A stretch of DNA of 64,000 nucleotides from Naasia sp. SYSU D00057 (GCF_017916505.1 NZ_JAFMSZ010000001.1:620001-684000); one strand, 5' to 3'; counted from the first letter of the stretch, positions 1 through 11,986 are shown. The notes: generated by a model from the letters alone, not told the origin. Program-made: numbers and translations.

Positions 1-2684
<2,684 letters not shown>

Positions 2685-2783
2685 CTCGTCCTCCTCCTCG
2701 CGGGCGGCGATCCCGCCCAGGGTCGATTGTCGTCCCGCCGACCTCCCGGTGCCACCCGCGCCAGCGGGAACCCTCCGAGGAGA

Positions 2784-2801
2784 TATCTCGACGTCGAGAT
2801 A
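2784..2801. promoter_or_regulatory. Perfect 18-bp palindrome upstream of acnA, candidate operator
   Basis: TATCTCGACGTCGAGATA is a perfect 9+9 palindrome about 100 bp upstream of the acnA ATG, in the 125-bp gap after the DUF3159 gene. Its position and symmetry suit a dimeric regulator. I recall similar TATCTTGACGTCAAGATA-like palindromes near TCA-cycle genes of other actinobacteria, but the cognate regulator cannot be named from this window. Confidence 0.55.
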
Positions 2802-2809
2802 AACCTACC

Positions 2810-3523
2810 TCAGGACGGCTGCTGCTCCCGCCCCGGCGCGTCGTGCTTGGCGGGGAACGCGGCGCGCACGATGAGCCAGGACACGACGAGCAGCGGGGCG
2901 AAGAGCGGGATGCCCATGATCAGCTTGAAGGTGCCGAGCAGCTCGACCTGGCCCGAGTAGTAGAGCGGGACCTGGACGATCAGCCGGAGGGCGAAGAGGC
3001 CGACCCAGAGCAGCGTGAGCGCCTGCATCGCGACGAACTTGCGCCGGTCCTTCCGCCACGCGGTCCCCTCCCCCTCGAGGTAGCCGACCGCGACGCCGAT
3101 GAGGGGCCAGCCCACCAGCACGGACACGAGGAGGACGCCGCCGTACGCGGCGTTCTGGATGAGGCCGAACACGAAGTTGTCCTCGGCGCGGCCGGTGAGG
3201 AGCGCGAGGGCGGCGGAGGCGAGGGTCGCCACCAGGCCGCCGACGGCGGGCGAGACGGGGCTGCGCTGTGCGACCCGGAGCACCACGAACACGACCGCGA
3301 TCGCGACCGACACGCCGAGCGCGATCGGCAGGGACGACGTCGTCGCGAACAGCACGACGAACGCGATGCCCGGGACGAGCGCCTCGAGGATGCCCCGGAT
3401 GCCGCCCATCGCGCCGAGGAGGGTGGCGCTCGTGATCGGCTGGTCGGCACGGTCGAATCCGGCGCGGCGCGCGGCCGCGGCCATCGCGTCCTGCACGCCG
3501 GGCGTGCGCTCCTCGTCCGCCAT
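2810..3523 (-). CDS. DUF3159 family multi-spanning membrane protein
   Basis: A 237-aa protein starting MADEERTPGVQDAMAAAARR. After a short soluble N-terminus it has several hydrophobic segments (for example the FVVLFATTSSLPIALGVSVA region), so it is an integral membrane protein. Sequence and neighbourhood match the actinobacterial DUF3159 family, whose function is unknown. The ATG at 3523 shares one base with the TGA of the DUF3710 gene upstream (TGATG). Together with the ATGA overlap of DUF3710 and dut, this makes a translationally coupled dut-DUF3710-DUF3159 operon. An in-frame extension upstream of 3523 has arginine-rich shadow composition and is not used. Confidence 0.88.
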   Translation of the reverse strand: MADEERTPGVQDAMAAAARRAGFDRADQPITSATLLGAMGGIRGILEALVPGIAFVVLFATTSSLPIALGVSVAIAVVFVVLRVAQRSPVSPAVGGLVATLASAALALLTGRAEDNFVFGLIQNAAYGGVLLVSVLVGWPLIGVAVGYLEGEGTAWRKDRRKFVAMQALTLLWVGLFALRLIVQVPLYYSGQVELLGTFKLIMGIPLFAPLLVVSWLIVRAAFPAKHDAPGREQQPS

Positions 3524-4149
3524 CAGACGCCGCTGAGCGGCGTGCCGACCGACGGGCCCGCGGCCTGCGCCGGCACGTGCAACGGGATGAGGTCCCGGGG
3601 CGGCATCGGGGTGGAGCCGCGGACGACGACGACGCTGCGGAAGAGGTCCTCGATCGCGCCCGCCGCCTCCGGGTTCACGGCGCCCTCGCCGGCGATCACG
3701 CCGCGGAGGAACCAGCGCGGGCCGTCGACGCCGATGAACCGGGCGAGCCGCGTGGTCGGCGCCTGGCCGGGCCCGGCGACGACCGGGATCTCCGCGAGCA
3801 GCTCGGGGCCGAACGGGCCGGCCGCCTCGCGGGTGGTGCCGCCCTGACGGCGGATCTGGTCCGCGATCTGCGCGCGGATCTCGTGCCACAGGCCGGCCGA
3901 GCGCGGCGCCGCGAACGGCTGCACCTGGAGCGTGGAGCCGGCGTAGTCGAGTCCGACGGCGACGACCCGCTTCGTGCCCTCCTCGACCTCGAGGCGCAGG
4001 TGGAGTCCCTCCCGCGGCACGATCTTCACCCCGCCGAGGTCGACGTACGGGCGCACCGCGTTCGCCTCGCTCACGTCGAACGGGCCGTTGATCGCCCGGT
4101 CGTCGGGTGCCGACTTCGGCTGGGAGAGGTCACCGGAGGTGTCGCTCAC
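3523..4149 (-). CDS. DUF3710 domain-containing protein
   Basis: A 208-aa soluble protein (MSDTSGDLSQPKSAPDDRA...) with the DUF3710 core: a YVDLGGVKIVP segment, then a central part rich in beta-strand-like sequence (LHLRLEVEEGTKRVVAVGLD) and RFIGVDGPRWFLRGVIAG. No catalytic motif is recognisable and the family has no established function. Its ATG at 4149 overlaps the TGA of dut by 4 bp (ATGA), and its own stop overlaps the next start, so it should be co-translated with dUTPase and the DUF3159 membrane protein. This gene order is conserved in actinobacteria as I know them. Confidence 0.9.
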   Translation of the reverse strand: MSDTSGDLSQPKSAPDDRAINGPFDVSEANAVRPYVDLGGVKIVPREGLHLRLEVEEGTKRVVAVGLDYAGSTLQVQPFAAPRSAGLWHEIRAQIADQIRRQGGTTREAAGPFGPELLAEIPVVAGPGQAPTTRLARFIGVDGPRWFLRGVIAGEGAVNPEAAGAIEDLFRSVVVVRGSTPMPPRDLIPLHVPAQAAGPSVGTPLSGV

Positions 4150-4616
4150 GAATGCAGTCCTTCCTTGCCGGCTGCCGCCGGCGTCCCGTAGCCCGTCGAG
4201 CCGAAGCCGCCCTCGCCGCGGGCGGTGCCGGGCAGAGAGTCGACCGGCACGAACCGGACCGGGGGCACCGGGAGCACGACGAGCTGGGCGATGCGGTCCC
4301 CCGCAGTCACCCGGTACTCCTCGGTCCGGTCGGTGTTGAGCAGGGTCACGCGGATCTCGCCGCGGTAGCCCGCGTCCACGGTTCCCGGGCTGTTGACGAT
4401 GGTGATGCCGTGCCGAGCGGCGAGCCCGCTGCGCGGCACGACGAAAGCGGCGTAGCCCTGCGGGAGGGCGATCGCGACGCCGGTGCCGACGGTGGCCCGC
4501 TCCCCCGGGCCGAGGACCACGTCCTCGGTGGAGACGAGGTCGGCGCCCGCGTCCCCGGGGTGCGCGTAGGCGGGGATCCTGTCCCCGGTGATCAGCACCG
4601 GCACGCTCTCGGGCAC
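4146..4616 (-). CDS. dut: Deoxyuridine 5'-triphosphate nucleotidohydrolase (dUTPase)
   Basis: Hydrolyses dUTP to dUMP and pyrophosphate, keeping uracil out of DNA and supplying dUMP for dTMP synthesis. The 156-aa protein has all five trimeric dUTPase motifs in order: DAGADL (1), PRSGLAARHG (2), GTVDAGYRGEI with the catalytic Asp (3), RIAQLVV (4) and the flexible C-terminal RGEGGFGSTG (5). Length is typical. It is the first gene of the dut-DUF3710-DUF3159 operon and is divergent from the DUF3093 gene, with only 38 bp between the two starts. Confidence 0.97.
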   Translation of the reverse strand: MPESVPVLITGDRIPAYAHPGDAGADLVSTEDVVLGPGERATVGTGVAIALPQGYAAFVVPRSGLAARHGITIVNSPGTVDAGYRGEIRVTLLNTDRTEEYRVTAGDRIAQLVVLPVPPVRFVPVDSLPGTARGEGGFGSTGYGTPAAAGKEGLHS

Positions 4617-4654
4617 GGGACGAGGCTAGTCGATCAGGTCTGGTGGAATGAGGT

Positions 4655-5089
4655 GTGACCTACCGAGAACGGCTCTGGCCCGCCCCGTGGATGTACCTCG
4701 CGACCGCACTGCTCATCCCGGGAGCACTGCTCGTGTTCGTGCCCGTCTCCCTGACGGCGGGGATCATCTGCGCCGTGATCCTGTTCGGCGGCGCGGTGCT
4801 CGGCCTGCTCCTGTGGAGCCCGGTGCTCGAGGTGCGGGACGGCGTGTTCCGCGTCGGATCCGCGCGGATCCCCCTCGAGCACGTCGGCCCGGCGGAGGGC
4901 TTCCGGGGCCCGGACGCGACCGCGGCCCGCGGAGTCGATCTCGACGCCCGGGCCTGGCTCTGCCTCCGCGGCTGGGTCGACCCCGTCGTCCGCGTGCCGA
5001 TCACGGACCCGCGCGACCCGGCGCCCTACTGGCTCGTGTCGACGCGGCGCCCCGAGGAGCTCGTCGCGGCCCTCGGCGCCGGCCGCTAG
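4655..5089 (+). CDS. DUF3093 family small membrane protein
   Basis: A 144-aa protein with a GTG start (MTYRERLWPAPWMYLATALL). Two closely spaced hydrophobic segments lie at roughly residues 12-32 and 35-55, followed by a soluble domain of about 90 residues (LLWSPVLEVRDGVFRVGSARIP would be its start region), ending VSTRRPEELVAALGAGR. This two-helix plus PH-like tail layout fits DUF3093, usually found next to dut in actinobacteria; its function is unknown. It is divergent from dut and convergent with the DUF4193 gene, with a hairpin between them. Confidence 0.85.
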   Translation: MTYRERLWPAPWMYLATALLIPGALLVFVPVSLTAGIICAVILFGGAVLGLLLWSPVLEVRDGVFRVGSARIPLEHVGPAEGFRGPDATAARGVDLDARAWLCLRGWVDPVVRVPITDPRDPAPYWLVSTRRPEELVAALGAGR

Positions 5090-5105
5090 TCCCCTACTCC
5101 CCCAC

Positions 5106-5145
5106 GAAAGCAGAAACCCCGCCTGGAAAGCAGAAACCCCGCCTG
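5106..5145 (+). repeat. Tandem duplication of a 20-bp unit
   Basis: The unit GAAAGCAGAAACCCCGCCTG occurs twice head to tail without mismatch. The second copy forms the left arm of the adjoining terminator stem, so the repeat looks like local slippage at the terminator. Confidence 0.9.
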
Positions 5146-5167
5146 CCACTCGCGTGGCGGCGGGGTT
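5135..5167. terminator. Hairpin between convergent DUF3093 and DUF4193 genes
   Basis: AACCCCGCC (5135-5143) pairs with GGCGGGGTT (5159-5167). An inner GCCAC/GTGGC stem extends it to about 14 bp with one bulged base and a 4-nt loop. It lies between two gene ends facing each other and could act in both directions. Confidence 0.75.
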
Positions 5168-5200
5168 CTCGTGTTCGCTTCGCGAACTCTCATCCGCGAT

Positions 5201-5500
5201 TCAGGCGTTGCACTCCAGGCACACGGGGCCGAGCTTGGTCTCGTGGTCGAGCTGCGAACGGTGCTTCACGAGGAAGCACGACATGCAGGTGAACTCGTCC
5301 GCCTGCGGGGGCAGCACGACGACGTCCAGATCGAGGTCCGAGAGGTCGGCGCCCGGGAGATCGAAGCTGCCGGGGTTGTCGGCGTCCTCGACGTCGATGA
5401 CCGCGGACAGCTTGTCCGGGACCCGCTCCTTCAGGGCTTCGATCGACTCGGAGTCGTCGTCGGTCTTGCGAGGGGCGTCGTAATCGGTCGCCATTCCCAT
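5201..5500 (-). CDS. DUF4193 family zinc-ribbon-like protein
   Basis: A 99-aa (or 97-aa) acidic protein. The family sequence MATDYDAPRKTDDDSESIE begins at the second ATG (5494), so the start may be 5494 rather than 5500. The C-terminus has two CxxC pairs, CMSCFLVKHR and CLECNA, spaced like a small zinc ribbon. DUF4193 is very widespread in actinobacteria, next to dut/sepH, and has no assigned function. It is convergent with the DUF3093 gene and divergent from sepH. Confidence 0.9.
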   Translation of the reverse strand: MGMATDYDAPRKTDDDSESIEALKERVPDKLSAVIDVEDADNPGSFDLPGADLSDLDLDVVVLPPQADEFTCMSCFLVKHRSQLDHETKLGPVCLECNA

Positions 5501-5680
5501 CCACTTCTTCGCTATCCGCCGTGATTGGCGGCGACAGTCTGATCGATCGCACTTCCGATTGCAAACCGTGGGGCGCGAGCGGAAGCCGACACCATTTCAA
5601 CTCGCGGCACGCCCCACCTATTCCAGGGCAAACGCCCCAGCGGGTGCGATCCTGAAGGCTCTGAACGGAGGCGAATCGGC

Positions 5681-6775
5681 ATGAAAACCCTGAAGGCCGT
5701 CGCCGTCGAGAACGGCGCCATCGTGGCGACCGGCGAGGACGGCAATGAGTTCCGTATCCACCTCGACGACGAGCTCCGCGCCAAGCTGCGCGGCACCCCC
5801 ACGAGCTCGATCCCGACGACCCGTCGCTCGAGCCCGCGGGAGATCCAGACCTACATCCGCGGAGGCATGTCGGCGGAGCAGGTGGCGAAGTTCACCGGCG
5901 CTCCGATCGACTACATCGAGCGCTACGAGGGCCCCATCCTGGCCGAGCGCCAGTACATGGTGGAGTCCGCCCTCGGCGTGCCGGTCCTGACCGGCCAGCC
6001 CGCCGACGACGTGGACGGCCAGCCGCCCACGTTCGGCACGGTGCTCGAGGAGCGACTCGCCCAGCTGAACGCGAGCGGGTCCCGCTGGGCGAGCTGGAAG
6101 GAGCCGGAGGGCGGCTGGATCGTGAAGCTCAACTTCACGGCAGACGGCATCGACCACGACGCCCGCTGGTCCTTCGACGCGAAGAAGCTGCACCTCGCAC
6201 CGCTGAACGGCGAGGCGGTCGCGCTGTCGCAGCAGAACGAGATCGGCACATCGCTGCTCCCCCGCCTCCGGGCGGTGGCGCCCGAGTCGCCGGACACGTC
6301 GCGCTTCGACTCGGGCGCGTTCGAGCTGCCCCCCGAGGACGTCGGCATGCCGGACCCGGTGGTGCACGTCGAGCAGACGCCCACCGGCCGCATCCGCGTG
6401 CAGGCGCCGCGCACCGGCACGATCGGCGTCATCCGGGAGGAGCCGCCCGCCGCGCCCACGCCGGCGGACACGAGCGACCTCCTCGAGGCGCTGCGCCGCC
6501 GCCGCGGCGAGCGTGAGGCGGCCACCTACGAGGAGGAGCCGCCGCGCACTCCGACGACCGGCACCGTGCGCGTGCTCGAGCGTGTGCGCACCGAGCAGCG
6601 GTCGGAGCAGCGGCCCGAGAACCGCGCCGAGCAGGTCGAGACCACCGAGGTGCGTCCGGTCAAGCCGCAGACCGGTCCGGTCCCGACGCGGGGCCGCCGC
6701 GGCCGCACGTCGATGCCGTCATGGGACGAGATCGTGTTCGGGGCCCGCCCCGAGGACGACTCCAACCCGGCCTAG
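5681..6775 (+). CDS. sepH: Septation protein SepH
   Basis: A 364-aa protein starting MKTLKAVAVENGAIVATGED. The N-terminal DUF3071 domain carries a helix-turn-helix-like segment (SPREIQTYIRGGMSAEQVAK, then FTGAPIDYIERYEGP) at about residues 47-85, followed by a long proline/acid-rich, probably disordered tail ending TSMPSWDEIVFGARPEDD. In Streptomyces and mycobacteria SepH binds FtsZ and stimulates its assembly at division sites; that role is inferred here from homology. The conserved WDEIVFG tail near the C-terminus is typical. Monocistronic, convergent with the phosphodiesterase-like gene. Confidence 0.93.
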   Translation: MKTLKAVAVENGAIVATGEDGNEFRIHLDDELRAKLRGTPTSSIPTTRRSSPREIQTYIRGGMSAEQVAKFTGAPIDYIERYEGPILAERQYMVESALGVPVLTGQPADDVDGQPPTFGTVLEERLAQLNASGSRWASWKEPEGGWIVKLNFTADGIDHDARWSFDAKKLHLAPLNGEAVALSQQNEIGTSLLPRLRAVAPESPDTSRFDSGAFELPPEDVGMPDPVVHVEQTPTGRIRVQAPRTGTIGVIREEPPAAPTPADTSDLLEALRRRRGEREAATYEEEPPRTPTTGTVRVLERVRTEQRSEQRPENRAEQVETTEVRPVKPQTGPVPTRGRRGRTSMPSWDEIVFGARPEDDSNPA

Positions 6776-6782
6776 CGACGAC

Positions 6783-7913
6783 CTAGGCCGGGAAGCGGAG
6801 CAGCGGCACCCGGGTCTCCTCGGGCGTCCACGAGCCGTGCTGGCCGATCATCGCGCGAGCGCCGACCGTCGCGGTGCGGCTGTCGTAGTAGGCCACGGAC
6901 CCGCGGGCGGCGACCAGGATGTCGCCGATCCGCGGGGCCACCTCAGCGTCGACGGCCGCCCCGAACCAGCCCTCGGCGATCGCCTCGTCGCGTCCGCGGA
7001 CCCAGGCGCGCTCGCCCTCAGCGGCGCGCCAGCGGTCGAGCAGCGCCGCCCGCTCCACGTCCGGCAGGTCCGGCTCGAAGTAGAGGTGCAGCATCCGGGG
7101 CTCCCCGCCCACGTGCCGGACGCCGTCGACGAGCTCGCGGCGTTCGTCGATGAGCACGTGGCGCGACCCGGGCACGTCGACGATGCCATGGTCCGCGGTG
7201 ACGAGCAGGGCGTTGCCCTTGCCGAGGCGAGGAAGGGCCGCGGTGAGCGCGCCGTCGATCTCCTCGAGCGCGGCCGTCCAGCGGTCCGACTGCCAGCCCT
7301 CCGCGTGCGCGGCCTGGTCCGCCTCGGGAATGTAGAGGTAGACGAGCGTTCCCGGCGCCTCGCGCGCAGCCTCGAGGGCGACGTCGAACCGCTCCCCGAT
7401 CTCGTCGGCGGGCCGGTAGTCGCCGCCGCGGAGGGTCGCCGCGGTGAAGCCGGACGACCGGTACTTCTTCGCGCCGACCGCCACGCCGCGGACCGTCCCA
7501 CTCTCGAAAATCGTCGGACGGCGCTGCCAGACGAGCGGATCGACGCTGCCGCCCCAGCCGTTCAGCTGGTTGACCACGCGGTCGCCGGCCTCGTCGAGCA
7601 CGGCGTAGCCGACGACGCCGTGCTGCCCGGGGTCCTCCCCCGTCATCAGGGTGGTCAGGGCCGCGGCCGTCGTGGTCGGCACCCCTGTCGTGATCACCGA
7701 GGACGAGGTGAGGGCTCCGGCGAGAGTGCGGGCGTGTCCCCGCCGCGACTTCAGCGCAGAAGCGCCGAGGCCGTCGACCACCACGACGATCACCGAGCGG
7801 GCGGCGGGAAGCCCGAGGGGGTTCTTCCTCCCCAGCAGGGCGGCGACACATCCGGGAAGAACCGCGCCGAGATGAGGGCCTGCGCCCGAGGTGGTCGGTA
7901 CCATGAGGGACAC
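6783..7913 (-). CDS. Alkaline phosphatase superfamily protein (nucleotide pyrophosphatase/phosphodiesterase type)
   Basis: A 376-aa soluble protein. Metal-site motifs of the type I phosphodiesterase/nucleotide pyrophosphatase family are visible: [11 protein letters not shown] near the N-terminus, the Thr nucleophile region [39 protein letters not shown] and a late [15 protein letters not shown]. The substrate is unknown. Start is GTG at 7913 or ATG at 7904 (MVPTTSGAG); both give the same domain. It is divergent from parC and its 3' end faces that of sepH (7 bp apart). This neighbourhood is common in Microbacteriaceae. Confidence 0.88.
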   Translation of the reverse strand: MSLMVPTTSGAGPHLGAVLPGCVAALLGRKNPLGLPAARSVIVVVVDGLGASALKSRRGHARTLAGALTSSSVITTGVPTTTAAALTTLMTGEDPGQHGVVGYAVLDEAGDRVVNQLNGWGGSVDPLVWQRRPTIFESGTVRGVAVGAKKYRSSGFTAATLRGGDYRPADEIGERFDVALEAAREAPGTLVYLYIPEADQAAHAEGWQSDRWTAALEEIDGALTAALPRLGKGNALLVTADHGIVDVPGSRHVLIDERRELVDGVRHVGGEPRMLHLYFEPDLPDVERAALLDRWRAAEGERAWVRGRDEAIAEGWFGAAVDAEVAPRIGDILVAARGSVAYYDSRTATVGARAMIGQHGSWTPEETRVPLLRFPA

Positions 7914-8035
7914 CCGGGTCAGTCTGGCACAGCAGCCCTGACCGTCCCCGAGCCGACCCGACGGCTCCCAGCGCCCCTCCCGAGGGCGGACCGAGCGAAC
8001 GGCAGAATCAGCATGCGACGAGATCGGCGGCAGCC

Positions 8036-10486
8036 GTGACCAGCACCGAGGTGCCCCCGAGCGGGGCCGAGCGGATCGAGGACGTCGACGTCTCCTCGGA
8101 GATGCAGGGGTCCTTCCTCGAGTACGCCTACTCGGTCATCTACTCCCGGGCGCTCCCGGACGCCCGCGACGGGTTGAAGCCCGTGCAGCGGCGCATCCTC
8201 TACATGATGAGCGAGATGGGCCTCCGCCCGGATCGTGGTCATGTGAAGAGCGCGCGCGTCGTCGGCGAGGTGATGGGCAAGCTGCACCCGCACGGCGACT
8301 CCGCCATCTACGACGCTCTCGTGCGCCTCGCGCAGCCCTTCACCATGCGCCTGCCCCTCATCGACGGGCACGGCAACTTCGGCTCACTCGACGACGGCCC
8401 CGCCGCCTCCCGCTACACGGAGGCGCGGCTCGCGCCCGCCGCGATGGCGATGGTCGAGGACCTGGACGAAGACGTCGTCGACTTCGTCCCCAACTACGAC
8501 AACCAGCTCACCCAGCCGGAGGTGCTGCCCTCCGCGTTCCCGAACCTCCTCGTCAACGGAGCGAGCGGGATCGCGGTCGGCATGGCCACCAACATGCCGC
8601 CCCACAACCTCATCGAGGTCGTCGCCGGCGCCCGGCACCTGATCGACAACCCGGATGCCTCGCTCGAGGACATCATGCGGTTCATCCCCGGGCCCGACCT
8701 GCCCGCGGGCGGCACCATCTCGGGTCTCGACGGCATCCGCGACGCGTACGCCACCGGGCGGGGCACCTTCCGCACCCGGGCGCGCGTCTCGATCGAGAAC
8801 CTCACCGCGCGCAAGGTCGGCCTGGTCGTCACCGAGCTGCCCTACCTCGTCGGGCCCGAGCGGGTCATCGAGAAGATCAAGGACGGCGTCAACGCCAAGA
8901 AGATCCAGGGCATCTCGGACGTCAACGATCTGACCGACCGCAAGAACGGCCTGCGGCTCGTCATCGGCATCAAGACCGGCTTCAGCCCCGAGGCGGTGCT
9001 CGAGCAGCTGTACCGGCTCACGCCCCTCGAGGAGTCGATGGGCATCAACAACGTTGCGCTCGTCGACGGCGGGCCCCGCACCCTCGGGCTCCTCGAGCTG
9101 CTCCGCGTCTACGTCGGCCACCGCGTCGAGGTGGTCACCCGGCGCACCCGCTATCGCCTCGACCGCCGGCGGGAGCGCCTGCACCTCGTCGAGGGCCTCC
9201 TCGTCGCGATCCTCGACATCGACGAGGTGATCCAGGTCATCCGGTCGAGCGACGACAGCGAACAGGCGCGCACCCGCCTCATCGACGTCTTCGACCTCGA
9301 CCAGATCCAGGCCGAGTACATCCTCGAGCTGCGCCTGCGCCGCCTGACCCGGTTCTCCCGGATCGAGCTCGAGGCGGAGCGCGACGCCCTCCGCGAGGAG
9401 ATCGCGTACCTCGAGGCGCTGCTCGGCAGCGAGCAGCGCATCCGCGAGGTCGTCAGCGAGGAGCTGGAGGCCACCGCGGAGAAGTACGGCACGCCGCGGC
9501 GCACCCTCCTCACCGAGGCGCCGCCGTCACTGGCCGGCAGCGCGCGCGGCAAGAAGGCCGCCGCCTCCCTCGAGATCGCCGACGTGCCGTGCGTCGTCGC
9601 CCTGTCGACCACGGGCCGTGCCGTCCGCATCGACGTGCCGGACGGCGCCGAGCTCGCGCGCCCCACCCGCCGCAGCAAGCACGACGCCCTGCTCTCGCAG
9701 GTCGCCGGCACCAGCCGCGGCGAGCTCGGGGCGCTGACGAGCGCGGGCCGCGTCATCCGGTTCACGCCCGTCGACCTGCCGTCGGTGCCCGCGAACTCGA
9801 TCCAGCTGGGCGCGGGCGCCCGCATCCGCGACTACCTCGCGCTCGGGAAGGGCGAGAAGGTCGTCGCGCTGGTGTCGCTGACATCGGACCAGCCGATCGC
9901 CCTCGGCACGAAGGACGGCGTGGTCAAGCGCGTCGCGACCGGCGCCTACCCGAACCGCCCCGACTTCGAGGTGATCGCCCTCAAGCCGGGCGACGAGGTG
10001 ATCGGCGCCACCCAGTGCTCCGACGACGCCGAGCTCGTGTTCGTGAGCTCGGAGGCGCAGCTGCTGCACTTCGCCGCGTCCCTCGTCCGCCCCCAGGGCG
10101 CGGCGGCCGGCGGCATGGCGGGCATCAACCTGGGCCAGGGCGCGCGCGTCGTCTTCTTCGGCGCCGTCGCGAAGCCGGAGCACGCGGTGGTCGCCACCAT
10201 CTCGACCGGAGCCGCCACCCTGGAAGGCACCGATCCCGGCCGCGCCAAGGTGTCGCTCTTCGTCGACTTCCCGGCGAAGGGCCGCGCGACCGGCGGAGTC
10301 CGCGCCCACTCGTTCCTCAAGGGCGAGGACAGCCTCGCCCTCGCCTGGGTCGGCACCGATCCGGCCCTCGCCGTCGGTCCCGACGGCTCGGCGCGCACGC
10401 TGCCCGAGCTCGGCGCGCGCCGGGACGCCTCCGGCACTCCGCTCGAGGGCCTCATCGGCTCGATCGGCTCCGCGCTCGGCGCCTGA
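8036..10486 (+). CDS. parC: DNA topoisomerase IV subunit A
   Basis: An 816-aa type IIA topoisomerase breakage-reunion subunit. GTG start; the conserved N-terminus [27 protein letters not shown] leads to the winged-helix core ([20 protein letters not shown]). The catalytic tyrosine is Tyr127 in [10 protein letters not shown]. The C-terminal third is a beta-pinwheel with repeats such as [10 protein letters not shown], but no clear GyrA-box, which favours ParC over GyrA. With ParE (15675-17756) it decatenates daughter chromosomes. A perfect hairpin follows the stop. Confidence 0.93.
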   Translation: MTSTEVPPSGAERIEDVDVSSEMQGSFLEYAYSVIYSRALPDARDGLKPVQRRILYMMSEMGLRPDRGHVKSARVVGEVMGKLHPHGDSAIYDALVRLAQPFTMRLPLIDGHGNFGSLDDGPAASRYTEARLAPAAMAMVEDLDEDVVDFVPNYDNQLTQPEVLPSAFPNLLVNGASGIAVGMATNMPPHNLIEVVAGARHLIDNPDASLEDIMRFIPGPDLPAGGTISGLDGIRDAYATGRGTFRTRARVSIENLTARKVGLVVTELPYLVGPERVIEKIKDGVNAKKIQGISDVNDLTDRKNGLRLVIGIKTGFSPEAVLEQLYRLTPLEESMGINNVALVDGGPRTLGLLELLRVYVGHRVEVVTRRTRYRLDRRRERLHLVEGLLVAILDIDEVIQVIRSSDDSEQARTRLIDVFDLDQIQAEYILELRLRRLTRFSRIELEAERDALREEIAYLEALLGSEQRIREVVSEELEATAEKYGTPRRTLLTEAPPSLAGSARGKKAAASLEIADVPCVVALSTTGRAVRIDVPDGAELARPTRRSKHDALLSQVAGTSRGELGALTSAGRVIRFTPVDLPSVPANSIQLGAGARIRDYLALGKGEKVVALVSLTSDQPIALGTKDGVVKRVATGAYPNRPDFEVIALKPGDEVIGATQCSDDAELVFVSSEAQLLHFAASLVRPQGAAAGGMAGINLGQGARVVFFGAVAKPEHAVVATISTGAATLEGTDPGRAKVSLFVDFPAKGRATGGVRAHSFLKGEDSLALAWVGTDPALAVGPDGSARTLPELGARRDASGTPLEGLIGSIGSALGA

Positions 10487-10500
10487 TCCGGCAACAGCCG

Positions 10501-10536
10501 CGACATCCGGCAACCGTTCCCGGTTGCCGGATGTCG
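10501..10536. terminator. Perfect 16-bp stem-loop after parC
   Basis: CGACATCCGGCAACCG (10501-10516) pairs perfectly with 10521-10536 around a TTCC loop, 14 bp after the parC stop. There is no T-run, as is usual in this GC range. Confidence 0.8.
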
Positions 10537-10555
10537 TATCGGCGTCTCCGCCTCT

Positions 10556-10624
10556 GGCAGGACTTTCTGCTGTCGGCAGGACATTGCGCCGCAGAAACTC
10601 CTGCTGACCGCAGAAAGTCCTGCC
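10556..10624. repeat. Palindromic intergenic element A (69 bp)
   Basis: Outer arms GGCAGGACTTTCTGC (10556-10570) and GCAGAAAGTCCTGCC (10610-10624) are perfect inverted copies. Inside lie degenerate second copies (GGCAGGACATTGCGCC and GCAGAAACTCCTGC), giving a nested fold. It lies between the converging parC and phosphoribosyltransferase-hydrolase genes and is related to the element at 33625-33717. Confidence 0.85.
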
Positions 10625-10651
10625 GACGGCGGAGGCTGAGAGCCGGCGGGG

Positions 10652-11986
10652 TCAGGACATGGCGGGCTGCGGCCGACGGGAGCTCGCCCCCAGCCGCTCG
10701 GTGAACCAGTCGCGGGCCAGGGCTGCGACCTGGTCGAGCGCGCCCGGCTCCTCGAACAGGTGCGTCGCGTTGGGGACGACCTCGAGAGCCGCCTCCCCCG
10801 CCAGCGCATCCCGGGCGCTCCGGTTGAGCCCCAGCACCTCCGGGTCGCGGCCGCCGACGATGAGCAGCACGGGGCAGCGGACGTAGCCGAGTCGCTCGCC
10901 CGCGAGGTCCGGGCGCCCGCCGCGCGAGACGACGGCCGCGATCGTCGGGTCCGCCGCGGCGGCGCACAGGGCGGCGCCCGCACCTGTGCTGGCCCCGAAG
11001 TAGCCGATCGCCGCGCCCGCTGCGTCCGGGCGGCGGCGCACCCAGGCCGTCGCCGCCTGCAGCCGCTGCGAGAGCATCGGGACGTCGAACACGGCGTGCC
11101 GGTCGCCCTCCTCGGCGGGCGTCAGCAGGTCGAGAAGGAGGGTGCCGATGCCGGCGCGCTCGAGCACCGACGCGACCATCCGGTTCCGCGGGCTGGTGCG
11201 GCCGGAGCCGCTGCCGCGCGCGAACACCACGACAGCACGGGCGCCGGCGGGCAGCCGGAAGCGCCCCCGCAGCACGACGTGCCCGGCCGGGATGAGGACG
11301 TCCTCGCCGCCTTCCGGGTCCTCACCGGCGCTCACGGGCGCCGCCCGCTCGAGCAGTTCGCGGACCTCGTCCTCGCCGACGTCCGGATAGTCCCGGTAGG
11401 CGTCCCGCACCTCGGCGAGCTCCTTCGGCACCTCCAGGCTGACGGTCTCGTCCGCGCTGTGCACGAGCCGCAGCCCTTCTGGTGTCGCGATCGGAACGGC
11501 GAGCACGACGCGCGCCGCGCCCATCCCCCGCGCCATCGCGCAGGCGGCCTCGGCGCTGACACCGCTCGTCAGGCCGTCGTCGACGACGATCACCGTGCGG
11601 CCTGCTATGTCGAGGTGCGGCCGGCCGCCGCGCAGGCGCACGGTGTGGTCGGCGAGAACGGCTCGCTCGCGGCGGGTCGCGAGGGCCAGGTCGAGCGGGG
11701 TGACGAGCTCGCGGAGGAACACGGGCGAGTTGAGCACGCGGGTGCCGTCCTCCGCGATCGCGCCCATGGCGACTTCCGGGTGACGCGGCACCCGGAGGCG
11801 CCGGGTGACGGCCACGTCGAGCGGCGCGCCGAGAGCCCGCGCGATCTCGGCGGCGACGGGCACTCCTCCCATCGAGAGTCCCAGAACCAGGGGGTTCTCG
11901 CCGGCGAGCTTCTCGAGCTCTCGGGCGAGCCGGCGGCCGGCGTCGTTGCGGTCAGCGAAGCGCGCGGCGCGCGACAGGTCCTGCAT
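10652..11986 (-). CDS. Phosphoribosyltransferase - dienelactone-hydrolase-like fusion protein
   Basis: A 444-aa two-domain cytoplasmic protein. Residues 1-215 are a type I phosphoribosyltransferase with the PRPP loop TVIVVDDGLTSGVSA at about 131-145. Residues 230-435 are an alpha/beta hydrolase with nucleophile elbow GASTG (Ser333), acid Asp381 in IVGGRDPE and His409 in NATHLF. A base substrate for the transferase and an ester substrate for the hydrolase cannot be deduced. Such fusions occur in stress-related gene sets of actinobacteria and proteobacteria (from memory). It sits in the four-gene segment that separates parC from parE. Confidence 0.88.
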   Translation of the reverse strand: MQDLSRAARFADRNDAGRRLARELEKLAGENPLVLGLSMGGVPVAAEIARALGAPLDVAVTRRLRVPRHPEVAMGAIAEDGTRVLNSPVFLRELVTPLDLALATRRERAVLADHTVRLRGGRPHLDIAGRTVIVVDDGLTSGVSAEAACAMARGMGAARVVLAVPIATPEGLRLVHSADETVSLEVPKELAEVRDAYRDYPDVGEDEVRELLERAAPVSAGEDPEGGEDVLIPAGHVVLRGRFRLPAGARAVVVFARGSGSGRTSPRNRMVASVLERAGIGTLLLDLLTPAEEGDRHAVFDVPMLSQRLQAATAWVRRRPDAAGAAIGYFGASTGAGAALCAAAADPTIAAVVSRGGRPDLAGERLGYVRCPVLLIVGGRDPEVLGLNRSARDALAGEAALEVVPNATHLFEEPGALDQVAALARDWFTERLGASSRRPQPAMS

